64,000 nucleotides of DNA from Flavobacterium sp. Leaf82 (GTDB lineage: Bacteria > Bacteroidota > Bacteroidia > Flavobacteriales > Flavobacteriaceae): the NCBI RefSeq assembly GCF_001422725.1, contig NZ_LMMA01000005.1, forward strand, positions 62,001-126,000. The letters are read 5' to 3'. Within the stretch, counting starts at the first letter, position 1. Every line of letters starts with the position of its first letter. Below the pieces are notes generated by a model that saw only the letters and a list, made by a program, of their open reading frames with translations, was not told the DNA's origin and ran no database searches. A program made the position numbers and the translations under genes. This document shows, one piece after another, positions 33,835 to 42,684 of this stretch.

Positions 33835-34734
33835 TTATAGCATGCTAATTGTTTCTTCCATAGAATTGAAAATTTGTATTCTTTCGGATAAAATTTTCGG
33901 ATCGATGTGTTCGACCATATTCCCCATAAGCCAAATTTCATTATTTTTTTGAAGTAATTTTTGTCCCATAGTTTTTACATATTGGTTGATAACGCTTCTG
34001 TCCGGCTGAATTGTCATGAAAGATACAAACGTAATATTCTCAAAATGCTTGGTCAGGTCATGCAGGTTTTCTATTGGCATGCTTTCGCCCAGATATATCG
34101 TTTTGTAGCCGTGGGACAAAATTTCGTATTGCAGGTATAATAATCCTATTTGATGAATTTCGTTTAGTGGTAACGAAAGCACAAAAATTCTATTGGTCTT
34201 TGTTGGCTTTTGTATTTGAAGGCTTTCTGTGTAAATTAATATTTTTTGCTTGATCAAATGACTCATAAAATGTTCATTTGCAGGAGTTATGGTTTCAGAT
34301 TGCCATAATAATCCCAACTCTTTCAATAAAGGAAGAAAATGATCCTTGAAAACTTCCTTGAATGATTTTTCAGAAATAAGCCAGTCAAAAGTATTGAAGA
34401 ATATTTCCTGGTCAAAATTCATCATTGCCATCTTAAAAGAAGTTATAGCGTAGTTCTGAGAATTTCTTTTGGAAATAATTTCACGAACTAATTGCGGAAT
34501 TTTTTCTTCTGGGTAAGTTGCAATCTTAGAAATTTTATAACCGTATTCGTGTAATAAAGTAATATTTAAAAGCTTCTGGAGGTTTTGCAGGTTATAGAGC
34601 CTGATGTTGGTGTCAGTACGCATTGGTTCCAGAATGTTGTATCTTTTTTCCCAGATACGAATGGTGTGTGCTTTTATTCCTGATAAGTTTTCGAGATCTT
34701 TTATGCTGAAAACAGTTTTAATATTGTTTATCAT
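33835..34734 (-). CDS. CarH/LitR-like MerR regulator with B12-binding photosensor domain
   Basis: 299 residues. The MerR helix-turn-helix is FSIKDLENLSGIKAHTIRIW then EKRYNILEPMRTD (9-41). A four-helix segment carries the CarH Wx9EH motif: Trp144, Glu154 and His155. The Rossmann-like corrinoid domain has ExHxxG at 192-197, with His194 as the probable lower ligand of adenosylcobalamin. CarH represses carotenoid genes in the dark and releases DNA when light breaks the Co-C bond. At the CarH light-state ligand position His132 this protein has Gln145. It is encoded directly upstream of crtI with a 38-base gap. Confidence 0.88.
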   Translation of the reverse strand: MINNIKTVFSIKDLENLSGIKAHTIRIWEKRYNILEPMRTDTNIRLYNLQNLQKLLNITLLHEYGYKISKIATYPEEKIPQLVREIISKRNSQNYAITSFKMAMMNFDQEIFFNTFDWLISEKSFKEVFKDHFLPLLKELGLLWQSETITPANEHFMSHLIKQKILIYTESLQIQKPTKTNRIFVLSLPLNEIHQIGLLYLQYEILSHGYKTIYLGESMPIENLHDLTKHFENITFVSFMTIQPDRSVINQYVKTMGQKLLQKNNEIWLMGNMVEHIDPKILSERIQIFNSMEETISML

Positions 34735-34753
34735 TAACTGGCTATTTGGTGAA

Positions 34754-34761
34754 CAAAAATA
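34754..34761 (-). promoter_or_regulatory. Candidate -7 box for the CarH-like gene
   Basis: Minus-strand TATTTTTG matches TAnnTTTG, 20 nt upstream of the ATG at 34734. A TTG lies 24 nt further upstream (34786-34788), slightly beyond the usual -33 spacing. Confidence 0.4.
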
Positions 34762-34809
34762 GGATAAAATCTGAAAATATGTTTACAACTTGACTAAAAT
34801 GATAGATTG

Positions 34810-35769
34810 CTAGAAGTTTACGGATTCATAATGGTTTAATTTATCTAAATGGAGTATCGTTTTAGAGCCATCTTTACTTCGATTGTACATGGTTTCGAAT
34901 TTGGCTCCGTAAATGATTTCACTAAAAGTATAAGATGTTCTGGCGGCTACGGTATTGCTATACATGTTATCAAAAGTGGTAATGAATACTAATATTTCGC
35001 CCTGTACTTTTTGTAAATCTTCCTGACTAAAATTGTACAAAGGACTATCTTCTGTAATTGGGTGTACTAAGGTCCAACTTAAAGTAAGTGCATTTATCTT
35101 GTCCAGCTCCAGCTCTAAATTATAAAACTTAATCGTGTGCTTACCGTTTTCTTCTAAGCTCATTCCTAGCATTACTTTTGCTGTTGCATCTGTAAAATTG
35201 GTATTTTTAAAAGGTACAACACGTATCATAAGTCCTTTGCTTTCTCCGTATGGAGAAATTAAGGCATTGTCTGCAAATTTTAAAAATGCTGTAGGTTTGC
35301 TAAATCTTCCAAAAAATAAACCTGTTGCAATAGCAAAACTTAATAAACCAATCAAGGCTTCAGCAGAGGAAAGTGCACTTGTCAAAAAACCGGTTGGGCT
35401 AATGTGTCCGTAACCTACAGTGGTAAAGGTTTGTGCGCTAAAAAAATAAGCTTGTCCAAATTGGGTTAATATGCTTTGTGATTGTGCGATTCCGTCAAGA
35501 TGCTCAATCCCGATTGCGTAATAAATAACAGCAAAAATAAAATTAATGACAATGTAAAAAATAAACAAAATAGACATGAATTTCCAGTTTGGCATATCGA
35601 TCATAGTGTGATACCAACTAATGCGTCGAAACAAATGCATGCCTCTTTTTTCGATATTGGCAGTTCCGTCCTTGTTTACAAATCTTCCTCCGTAGCTGTT
35701 TGCATTAGTTCCAAAACCTGAGTTTCTATCAGTTTGTGCTTTTTGGTTTATTTTTTTGATAAGTGCCAT
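34810..35769 (-). CDS. Inward-rectifier-type (Kir) potassium channel
   Basis: 319 residues. Two membrane helices flank the pore loop with filter TTVGYGH (116-122). After the second helix (EALIGLLSFAIATGLFFGRF) a 150-residue cytoplasmic immunoglobulin-like domain follows, as in KirBac (RVVPFKNTNFTDATAKVMLG). It should conduct potassium across the inner membrane as a tetramer. It lies 75 bases upstream of the CarH-like gene on the same strand; a functional link to light is possible but not shown. Confidence 0.9.
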   Translation of the reverse strand: MALIKKINQKAQTDRNSGFGTNANSYGGRFVNKDGTANIEKRGMHLFRRISWYHTMIDMPNWKFMSILFIFYIVINFIFAVIYYAIGIEHLDGIAQSQSILTQFGQAYFFSAQTFTTVGYGHISPTGFLTSALSSAEALIGLLSFAIATGLFFGRFSKPTAFLKFADNALISPYGESKGLMIRVVPFKNTNFTDATAKVMLGMSLEENGKHTIKFYNLELELDKINALTLSWTLVHPITEDSPLYNFSQEDLQKVQGEILVFITTFDNMYSNTVAARTSYTFSEIIYGAKFETMYNRSKDGSKTILHLDKLNHYESVNF

Positions 35770-35900
35770 TAAGATTTGGTTTAAAGGACAAATGTAAGGA
35801 TAACTATTAGATGAAATTATAGCAGTTTTTAATAAAAAAAAAGCAATCTGTAAAATGGATGTTTACAAATTGCTTTCGTATTTAATTGCTTTAATTTTGG

Positions 35901-36401
35901 TTATTTACAAAATGTAGCTTTGTTTTTAATGGCGCTCTGACTGCCTAATTCTATTGCTTTAGAAAAATCTTTGCAGGAATTTTTTTTGTCTCCCATTTTA
36001 TTATAAGCCAAACCTCTCAGGTTATAAGCAATATAATCTTTTGGGTTTAAACCAAGCGATGAAGTACAATCGTCAACAGTTTCCTGAAAGTTGTTTAGTT
36101 TGTAATTTACATTTGCTCTGCCTGTAAATGCATCAGCATTCATACTGTCTAAATCGATTGTTTTGCTAAAATCTGCCTGAGCGCCTTTTAGATCGTTTAG
36201 CTTAAATTTTGCAACACCACGATTTTGGTACGCTTCTACAAATTTGGTATTCATGCTAATTGCTTTTGTATAATCAGCAATTGCTCCTTTATGGTTGCCG
36301 GCTTCGGCTTTTTTCATGGCTTTATCAAAATAGCCGGTTGCAGATTGTGCCCATGTAGAGCAAGTTATCATAATAAATGACAGCAGTAATAAATGTTTCA
36401 T
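35901..36401 (-). CDS. Secreted tetratricopeptide-repeat protein
   Basis: 166 residues with a signal peptide ending near CSTWAQ. Four TPR units of 34 residues follow, each with the A-x-x-D-Y/F-x-x-A-I pattern: KGAIADYTKAISMNTKF, KGAQADFSKTIDLDSMN, QETVDDCTSSLGLNPKD and KNSCKDFSKAIELGSQ. It is predicted to be a periplasmic protein-interaction scaffold. There is no informative neighbour. Confidence 0.85.
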   Translation of the reverse strand: MKHLLLLSFIMITCSTWAQSATGYFDKAMKKAEAGNHKGAIADYTKAISMNTKFVEAYQNRGVAKFKLNDLKGAQADFSKTIDLDSMNADAFTGRANVNYKLNNFQETVDDCTSSLGLNPKDYIAYNLRGLAYNKMGDKKNSCKDFSKAIELGSQSAIKNKATFCK

Positions 36402-36700
36402 AAACCAATTTGGGATTAGTTAGTAGGTTAATTAATTCAGAGACGAATTTAGTAAAGTTTTGTTTTGAAAGTCCTATTCTTTTGTAAAATAATAGTTAGT
36501 AATTCAATTTTTTTACTGACTTGTCCAGACTTGTGTATAATAATCTTCTTTTAGCGAAATGTCGCTTTTTTTATTTGTGTACAGCGATATAAAATAAGTA
36601 TTGTTGGGTTTTGTTTTGGTTAAATAATTGATTTTTAAATAGTTGAATATTTAGTACGGTTTTAGACTATTGCTCTCAAAAACAACTTAACAGCGTAATT
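36402..36700. other. Noncoding gap between divergent genes
   Basis: 299 bases, AT-rich. No open frame, strong hairpin or TAnnTTTG box was recognised. It should hold promoters for the TPR gene (minus) and the hydrolase gene (plus). Confidence 0.5.
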
Positions 36701-37492
36701 ATGCAAACCGAAAATTTAAAAACAATTCTTTTTATAACCGGGGCTTTTGTTGGTAATGAGTCTTGGAACGAGTGGCGGGATTTCTATGAAAGTAGAGGGT
36801 ATAAAACCATTGCGCCGCCCTGGCCTTTTAAAGATGCTTCGCCGGAATCGCTTCGCAGGCGGCATCCGGATTCTAAAATAGCCTCAATAAGGTTAAAACA
36901 GCTTATTGAATATTATGAAGAAATCGTAAGGCTGTTGCCGGAAAAACCAATAATAATAGGACATTCTATAGGTGGTTTGATTGCGCAAATCTTAAATCAA
37001 AAAGAGATCGCGTCTGCTGTTGTGGCTATTCATTCTGTGCCTCCGCAAGGGATATTGAGTTTTAAATTTTCGTTTTTAAAAGCTGGCTGGGGACCACTTG
37101 GTTTTTTTACGCCTACAAAAAAAACTTTTTTAATGACTTTTAGCCAATGGCAATATGCGTTTACTAATGGACTTTCTCCAGAGTTGCAAAAGAAGGGATA
37201 TGAAGAGTTGGCGATTCCGGAATCTAAACTTGTTGTTCGCGATACGATAACTTCAGTTGCAAGAGTAGATTTTAATCAGCCACACAGGCCTTTATTGCTA
37301 ATTGCGGGAAGTAATGATAATACGATTCCGCAACAATTAAATTTTGATAATTACAAAAAGTATAGTGACAAAAAATCGGTTACAGATTATAAAGTTTTCT
37401 CCGGCAGAAATCATTTTGTTTTAGGACAACCGGGTTGGGAGGAAGTTGCACTTTATATTTTCGAATGGCTTCAAGTACAAAATAATAACTAA
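36701..37492 (+). CDS. Alpha/beta hydrolase
   Basis: 263 residues, cytoplasmic. The nucleophile elbow is GHSIGG with Ser89; Asp is probably in LLLIAGSNDNTIP and His in SGRNHFVLG. It is a serine esterase- or lipase-type fold of unknown substrate. First of three successive genes (spacers of 20 and 30 bases) that look like one operon with another alpha/beta hydrolase and a metallo-beta-lactamase-fold protein. Confidence 0.85.
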   Translation: MQTENLKTILFITGAFVGNESWNEWRDFYESRGYKTIAPPWPFKDASPESLRRRHPDSKIASIRLKQLIEYYEEIVRLLPEKPIIIGHSIGGLIAQILNQKEIASAVVAIHSVPPQGILSFKFSFLKAGWGPLGFFTPTKKTFLMTFSQWQYAFTNGLSPELQKKGYEELAIPESKLVVRDTITSVARVDFNQPHRPLLLIAGSNDNTIPQQLNFDNYKKYSDKKSVTDYKVFSGRNHFVLGQPGWEEVALYIFEWLQVQNNN

Positions 37493-37512
37493 CATTTTAA
37501 AAATTAAAAACC

Positions 37513-38526
37513 ATGAATGCAACGCAAAAACAAAATGCCTGGACAAAAACAACAAAAGTTTTTTTAGGCGTATTTACAATTAGTTTTTTTATGCTCACAG
37601 CGTGTAATAAAAAAGAAGAAACTTCAAAAACTGTTGTTGAGGGATCAACTACTATTAAGGATTCGGCTGTAGTAAAACCGGCAGATCCACCGGCAAATTT
37701 TAAACATCAGACCGCTTTTGTAAACGGTGTCAATATTCATTATGTAATAGGAGGAAAGGGAGAACCTTTGGTTTTGGTACATGGTTTTGGGCAAAATTGG
37801 TATATGTGGAATCGTTTATTGCCGGAACTTTCTAAGCACTTTACTGTTATAGCGCCGGATTTAAGAGGTGTTGGTGAATCTGACAAACCGGAATCAGGAT
37901 ATGATAAAAAAAATATGGCAACGGATATTCATGAACTGGTTAAAAAACTGGGATATAATAATATTAATCTTGCCGGACATGATATTGGTCTTATGGTGGC
38001 TTATGCTTATGCGGCCCAATATGGTGATGAAGTTAAAAAAATAGCTTTAATGGATGCTTTGCTTCCGGGAATTGAGCCGGTTTGGTCACAAGTTTCGGCT
38101 TCGGCATGGTGGTTTGGTTTTTTTGCATGGCCAGCTTCGGGTGATATTGTTAAAGGGAAAGAAAAGGAGTTTTTAACTAATTTCTGGCCGATGGTAGGAC
38201 ATGTAAAAGATCCTTTTACTCCAGAGGAAACTGCTGAATTTATTAGGGCATATGCTGTAAAAGATGGCGCTAAATCAAGTTTTAAATGGTTTGGTAATTT
38301 CCCACAGGATGGTAAAGACAATCTCGTGTTTATGAAAACAAAACTTAAAATGCCTTTACTGGCAATGGGTGGAGAATATTTTGCAGCTGCATTTTTAAAA
38401 GAACATTCTAAACTGGTTGCTAATAATGTAACTGAATCTAAAATTGCCGGTTCAGGGCATTGGCTGGTTCAGGAAAATACGGCTCAGGTTCAAAAAGATT
38501 TGCTTGCTTTTTTTCTGGCAAAATAA
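37513..38526 (+). CDS. Lipoprotein alpha/beta hydrolase (epoxide hydrolase-like)
   Basis: 337 residues. The lipobox LTAC gives acylated Cys31, after a charged N-terminus. The hydrolase core has the oxyanion motif HGFGQNWYMW, the nucleophile loop LAGHDIG with Asp157 in place of Ser, and the final His in GSGHWLVQE. An Asp nucleophile is typical of epoxide hydrolases and haloalkane or fluoroacetate dehalogenases, which form an ester intermediate. It is an envelope-anchored enzyme; the substrate is unknown. Confidence 0.85.
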   Translation: MNATQKQNAWTKTTKVFLGVFTISFFMLTACNKKEETSKTVVEGSTTIKDSAVVKPADPPANFKHQTAFVNGVNIHYVIGGKGEPLVLVHGFGQNWYMWNRLLPELSKHFTVIAPDLRGVGESDKPESGYDKKNMATDIHELVKKLGYNNINLAGHDIGLMVAYAYAAQYGDEVKKIALMDALLPGIEPVWSQVSASAWWFGFFAWPASGDIVKGKEKEFLTNFWPMVGHVKDPFTPEETAEFIRAYAVKDGAKSSFKWFGNFPQDGKDNLVFMKTKLKMPLLAMGGEYFAAAFLKEHSKLVANNVTESKIAGSGHWLVQENTAQVQKDLLAFFLAK

Positions 38527-38556
38527 ATAGTAAAGGCAATTTATAAAAAATAAATT

Positions 38557-39573
38557 ATGAAAACTGAGAGAATAATTCTGGCAACAGCAATCTTTTTATT
38601 GTGTTTGTTTGTAAATACAAACGCTTATGCACAATTTCCTATGCCGGATCATGTCCCAATTTGGGATGCTAATAAGGTGACTTTAAAATTGCATAAAATT
38701 GCAGAGAATGTATATGCGGTTTCTCCTGCTACAGACGAGGCTGAAACGACAAAAGGAATTGCTCAGGCAACTTCGGCAGGATTTATTGTAGGCGATAAAG
38801 GGGTTTTGCTTATAGAAACCATGCTTTGCAAAAGACTTTATGATCAGCTTTATAAATTAATTCGAACCGTGACAAATAAGCCAATTGTTTATGCAATAAA
38901 TACAAGTGATCATGGGGATCATTGTTTTGGGAATTATTTATTGCCTAAAGAAACGATTTTGATTCAGAACGAATTTTGCAAAGAGAATTTATCTAAGAAT
39001 TATGATAATATCAAACAGTTCATGATTATGCTTTTTGGTAAAGGACGCGGAATTGAGGAGAGTGTTTATCGTCCTGCTGATATTACTATTGCGATCAATC
39101 AGAACCTTAAAATTGATATGGGTAAAGGCAATGTTGTCGAGGTTATAAATGTGGGAACTGCACAATCGCCAGCTGATCTTTTTGTGTATTTAAAATCGAA
39201 TAACGGAAATGTATTGTGGGCTGGAAATCCTTTTATTGCAGAGAGTCCAACGATTCCGTGGTTATTTGACGGTTACTTTTTAGAGCCGGTTAATAATCTA
39301 AATAAGATTTATAATATGATTGGTGATAAGGATATTGTAGTTCCGGGTCACGGACGTTTAACAAATAAAGCTGGAATTAAATTTACTATTGATTATGTAG
39401 AAGCATTGAAAACAAATGTTGAAAATGCCGTAAAAAAAGGTTTAACGCTCGACGAAACGAAAGCTGCGGTAACAATGAAGGAGTTTAATAAAGGATATGA
39501 ACTTTTTAACTGGCTTCATTTTAATTTTAATGTTCCAAATGCATACAAGGATATAAAGCAAAACGGGAAATAA
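38557..39573 (+). CDS. Secreted metallo-beta-lactamase-fold hydrolase with altered metal motif
   Basis: 338 residues with a signal peptide ending near NAYAQ. The metal motif HxHxDH reads Ser117-Asp-His119-Gly-Asp121-His122 (NTSDHGDHCFGN), so the first histidine is replaced by Ser. A later VPGHGRL fits the distal His. The last 60 residues are helical. The protein may hold only one metal ion or use Ser. It is third in a probable three-gene operon with two alpha/beta hydrolases. Confidence 0.8.
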   Translation: MKTERIILATAIFLLCLFVNTNAYAQFPMPDHVPIWDANKVTLKLHKIAENVYAVSPATDEAETTKGIAQATSAGFIVGDKGVLLIETMLCKRLYDQLYKLIRTVTNKPIVYAINTSDHGDHCFGNYLLPKETILIQNEFCKENLSKNYDNIKQFMIMLFGKGRGIEESVYRPADITIAINQNLKIDMGKGNVVEVINVGTAQSPADLFVYLKSNNGNVLWAGNPFIAESPTIPWLFDGYFLEPVNNLNKIYNMIGDKDIVVPGHGRLTNKAGIKFTIDYVEALKTNVENAVKKGLTLDETKAAVTMKEFNKGYELFNWLHFNFNVPNAYKDIKQNGK

Positions 39574-39645
39574 TTAATTCACTTTTCTAGCTAATTTGAC
39601 TAGGGTTATTTTTGGGGAAATAACTTCTAATGAAAATTGGTTTTT

Positions 39646-39722
39646 TAGCCCAGACAGAAATGGCATCCTTTGCCTGCTTTCTTTAAGCAGGTAAAGATAG
39701 AATGGATGGCTGGATTAGCTTC
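39646..39722. repeat. Palindromic intergenic repeat element
   Basis: Begins TAGCCCAGACAG, contains GGCATCC and an inner hairpin CCTGCTT-TCTTT-AAGCAGG, and ends GGATGGCTGGATTAGCTT. The shape resembles the GCGTTA elements at 30799 and 50997 but the ends differ. No gene was seen in 39574-39937. Confidence 0.55.
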
Positions 39723-39727
39723 TTATA

Positions 39728-39763
39728 AAAATGGCACAAGTAAAAGCTCTTGTGCCATTTTTT
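39728..39763 (+). terminator. Terminator after the hydrolase operon
   Basis: Stem AAAATGGCACAAG / CTTGTGCCATTTT with an 8-base loop and a T-run. Confidence 0.85.
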
Positions 39764-39937
39764 GTTGCTATAATTTACTTCGATTTCTACTTTAATTTCT
39801 TTTCTGCTGTAATATTTTATGTAAATTTGATAGTATCCGGTTGTAAAACAATGTTATAGTGAACGGATAAAATTATTGAAAATGATGTTTTCGTGCAGTA
39901 AAATGGTTTAATTAGTAACGCCAAATTATTAAAAGGA

Positions 39938-40918
39938 ATGAAGAAAAATTTTGCTATTGCTTTTGGAGCTCTTTATATGTTGTTTTTTGCAATTCCTTTT
40001 CCGATGCTTATATATTATGCGGTAAACAGCGAATTTGATGTTTCTACGCTAAAGGATAAAAATCCGTGGTTGGCTTTAAGCATTGTTTCTCTATCTGTGA
40101 TTTTCTGGCTAATTGTTTTGATTGGATATTTCCGAAAATGGGTTCTTCAGATTTTTATTTCAAAAAGAAACATAGAGCAATTAAAGTCAAAAGGGATTTT
40201 AAGGGAAGCAAAAATTTTAAGCGTTATTAAAACTTCTAAACCAACTGCAAAGTTCAATACTTATGAACTTGAATTGTTGTTTAAAAATCTGGCAGATACT
40301 GAAATCACAAGCAAAACAAGTGTTACCGATGCTAAACCTCAGGAACATCGTTTTGAAGTTGGTAAAAAAATAAATTTAATCCTTAGTAAAGATGCAAAAG
40401 AGGATCCGCATTTTATTGTTGCAACTACTCAGGTTGGGATAGATATGATGAGGGTTTTAGGGGTAATATTGGGTTGGTTGTTATTTGTAGCTGCTGTAAT
40501 TGGTTACTATATTTATTCGTATCAAACAGAAAGTTTTGGTATGGGCTGGTGTTTTATGAGTTTTGGACATCCGTTGATTGTATGTCCTGCAGTTCTTTTG
40601 TTTTTTAGATATCTTTTGAAATTTATTTATCGCAAACTAACAGGTTTAGAAGGAGATTCATCACTAATTAAGTTTAGAGGTATAAAAACCTGGGCGAAAT
40701 TAATAAAGGTGACTCAAACCGGAATTTATATTAATGATCAGCCAGAAGTTCGTTTTGAACTCGAATACACGGATAATAAACATAATGTTCATCGTAATAG
40801 CTTAAAGAAAGTTATTGGTCTGCTTGAACTCGATATTACAAAGCAGGAGCAATTAGAAATTTTTTATCTGCCAGAAAATCCAAGTCAAATTGCATTTGTT
40901 AGTGACCTGGAAATATAG
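39938..40918 (+). CDS. Membrane protein, function unknown
   Basis: 326 residues. There are two pairs of membrane helices, at about 7-27 and 47-66, then 171-191 and 204-225, each pair followed by a soluble beta-rich segment. The two soluble segments look alike: LREAKILSVIKTSKPTAKFN and TWAKLIKVTQTGIYINDQPE, both ending in a phrase like KINLILSKDAKEDP or EIFYLPENPSQIA. This internal duplication resembles DUF3592-type proteins. No activity is known. It is convergent with the serine hydrolase gene, 25 bases apart. Confidence 0.7.
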   Translation: MKKNFAIAFGALYMLFFAIPFPMLIYYAVNSEFDVSTLKDKNPWLALSIVSLSVIFWLIVLIGYFRKWVLQIFISKRNIEQLKSKGILREAKILSVIKTSKPTAKFNTYELELLFKNLADTEITSKTSVTDAKPQEHRFEVGKKINLILSKDAKEDPHFIVATTQVGIDMMRVLGVILGWLLFVAAVIGYYIYSYQTESFGMGWCFMSFGHPLIVCPAVLLFFRYLLKFIYRKLTGLEGDSSLIKFRGIKTWAKLIKVTQTGIYINDQPEVRFELEYTDNKHNVHRNSLKKVIGLLELDITKQEQLEIFYLPENPSQIAFVSDLEI

Positions 40919-40943
40919 AGTAAGGATAAAAACTATGTTTTTT

Positions 40944-42608
40944 TTATTTTAAGATTGCTGGCAATAAGTAATCGTGTACTATTTTATCAGCCTGAGGATG
41001 TCCGTAAGGTTTATTAAAAGCCTTTGAGGTAATTATAATGACAATAGGTAAATCTTTGAAAATTATAAATTCATTTCCTCCGTTTCCGGCGCAGTAATAC
41101 GTTTCGTAATTTTTGTTATTATAAGTAACGGTTTTGTTCCAGAATAAATAGCTGTAAAATTCTTTGTCTTTTCCGGGAATCTCAATTTGCCTTGTAAAAG
41201 TTTTTTCTATCCATAATTTTGGGACTATTTGTTTGCCCTTCCAGATACCATTGTTTTTGTATAATTGAGCATATTTTGCATAATCCAGTGAGGTCATTTG
41301 TAGGCTTCCTGCCGTATTTGCTACTTTTTGAGGGGTGTATTGCCACTGATAATTTGTGATATTTAAGGGACTGAAAAGTTTTTGATCTGCATATTTTTCT
41401 AATCCGTCCGGGACATTTTTATCCAGGATATCTCCTAAAAGAATAACGCCTGCTGTAAAATAATCCCATTTGCCTCCATTTGTTTTTGTTGGGTCTGTAG
41501 GGAGATCCAGCGTAAATTTCACCCAGTTATCTGTGGGATACATGTTCTCCTCATTTCCGGGTGAATCGCTATGTGCATCTGAACCTTCAAATGAAGAGCT
41601 CATCGTGAGCAGGTCTTTTATTTTTATACTGTCTTTTTTAGTGTCATAATTTGCATATTGGTGTAAGTTATAAAATGAACTAAGTGTTTTGTTTTCGTTT
41701 TTAATATATCCATCGTTTATAGCGATACCCATAAGTGTCGACGCAAAAGATTTTCCTGCAGAGCGAGTATCATGCAAAGTATTTCTACCGGCATCATTAA
41801 AATATTCCTCTATCAAAAGTTTACCATCATAAATGGCAACTACGCTTGTTATTTCTTTTAGATTATAAGATGCTATTTCCTTGTTTAGCATTTTGATTTT
41901 CTGACGGTTAATTTCATGATTAGAAATCTCCCATCCGCTATTGGGTAATATACTCTGTATTGCTATTTGCTCTGCAGTTACGACAGGTGTTTTTATTATG
42001 AGTTTAATTTGTCCTTTGGCAATTAGAGCTCCGGTTTTAATGTCGTTATTTTGATTAGTGATGATGTAAGGCCTAACTTCAATTTTTAAAGTATGTGTTC
42101 CGTTTGTTAACGCTGTTTCGCCGCCATTGAGTTTAAAACGTTCCCACATATGCAATGCCCAGAGGTTTTCAGGTTTAGAACTGGTAAGCGGAATTCTTAT
42201 TGTTGTTGAGGTGTTTTTACTGCTGTCAGACCCAAAATTACAACCTGAATTAACGTTGTCTTTGTATATAAATTTATTATCTATATAAAAAGAAAACTGA
42301 AGATTGCCTATTTTTACAAGTTCTTCAGCTGATAAATTAGGTTCGAGTTGATGTAAATAGTTTGTTATTGAGTTATCAAGAAAAATCCTGATGTTAAGGT
42401 TTGATTTGTATGTGAGATTGAAGGATTGAAGAAAATCAGATTTTTTATATTGCTCTAACGGAATGTTTCCATCCATGAAAGTAATTTTTCCAATGTTTGA
42501 TTTATGCAGTTCGCTTGTAATTTCCTGAGGTTTGAAAAGATTAGTGGTCTGACCTGAAGCGATCAAATAAAAAAGGTTGATTATTAGTAGAAATAATGTT
42601 CGTATCAT
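40944..42608 (-). CDS. Secreted serine hydrolase (beta-lactamase/class C fold)
   Basis: 554 residues with a signal peptide ending near LIASGQ. A 220-residue N-terminal beta-rich domain of unknown type precedes the penicillin-binding-protein-like catalytic domain. The SxxK motif is SAGK in TRSAGKSFASTLMGIAIN, and the C-terminal part has AGNGGNEFIIF. The family contains esterases and D-amino-acid peptidases as well as beta-lactamases. The AraC-type regulator at 42685 precedes it on the same strand. Confidence 0.85.
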   Translation of the reverse strand: MIRTLFLLIINLFYLIASGQTTNLFKPQEITSELHKSNIGKITFMDGNIPLEQYKKSDFLQSFNLTYKSNLNIRIFLDNSITNYLHQLEPNLSAEELVKIGNLQFSFYIDNKFIYKDNVNSGCNFGSDSSKNTSTTIRIPLTSSKPENLWALHMWERFKLNGGETALTNGTHTLKIEVRPYIITNQNNDIKTGALIAKGQIKLIIKTPVVTAEQIAIQSILPNSGWEISNHEINRQKIKMLNKEIASYNLKEITSVVAIYDGKLLIEEYFNDAGRNTLHDTRSAGKSFASTLMGIAINDGYIKNENKTLSSFYNLHQYANYDTKKDSIKIKDLLTMSSSFEGSDAHSDSPGNEENMYPTDNWVKFTLDLPTDPTKTNGGKWDYFTAGVILLGDILDKNVPDGLEKYADQKLFSPLNITNYQWQYTPQKVANTAGSLQMTSLDYAKYAQLYKNNGIWKGKQIVPKLWIEKTFTRQIEIPGKDKEFYSYLFWNKTVTYNNKNYETYYCAGNGGNEFIIFKDLPIVIIITSKAFNKPYGHPQADKIVHDYLLPAILK

Positions 42609-42684
42609 TTTTTGATTTAATAAGGTTAAAAAGCAAAATTATTTGATAGCGGGGATTAAAAATTGTACAGGATTAACATTTGCA

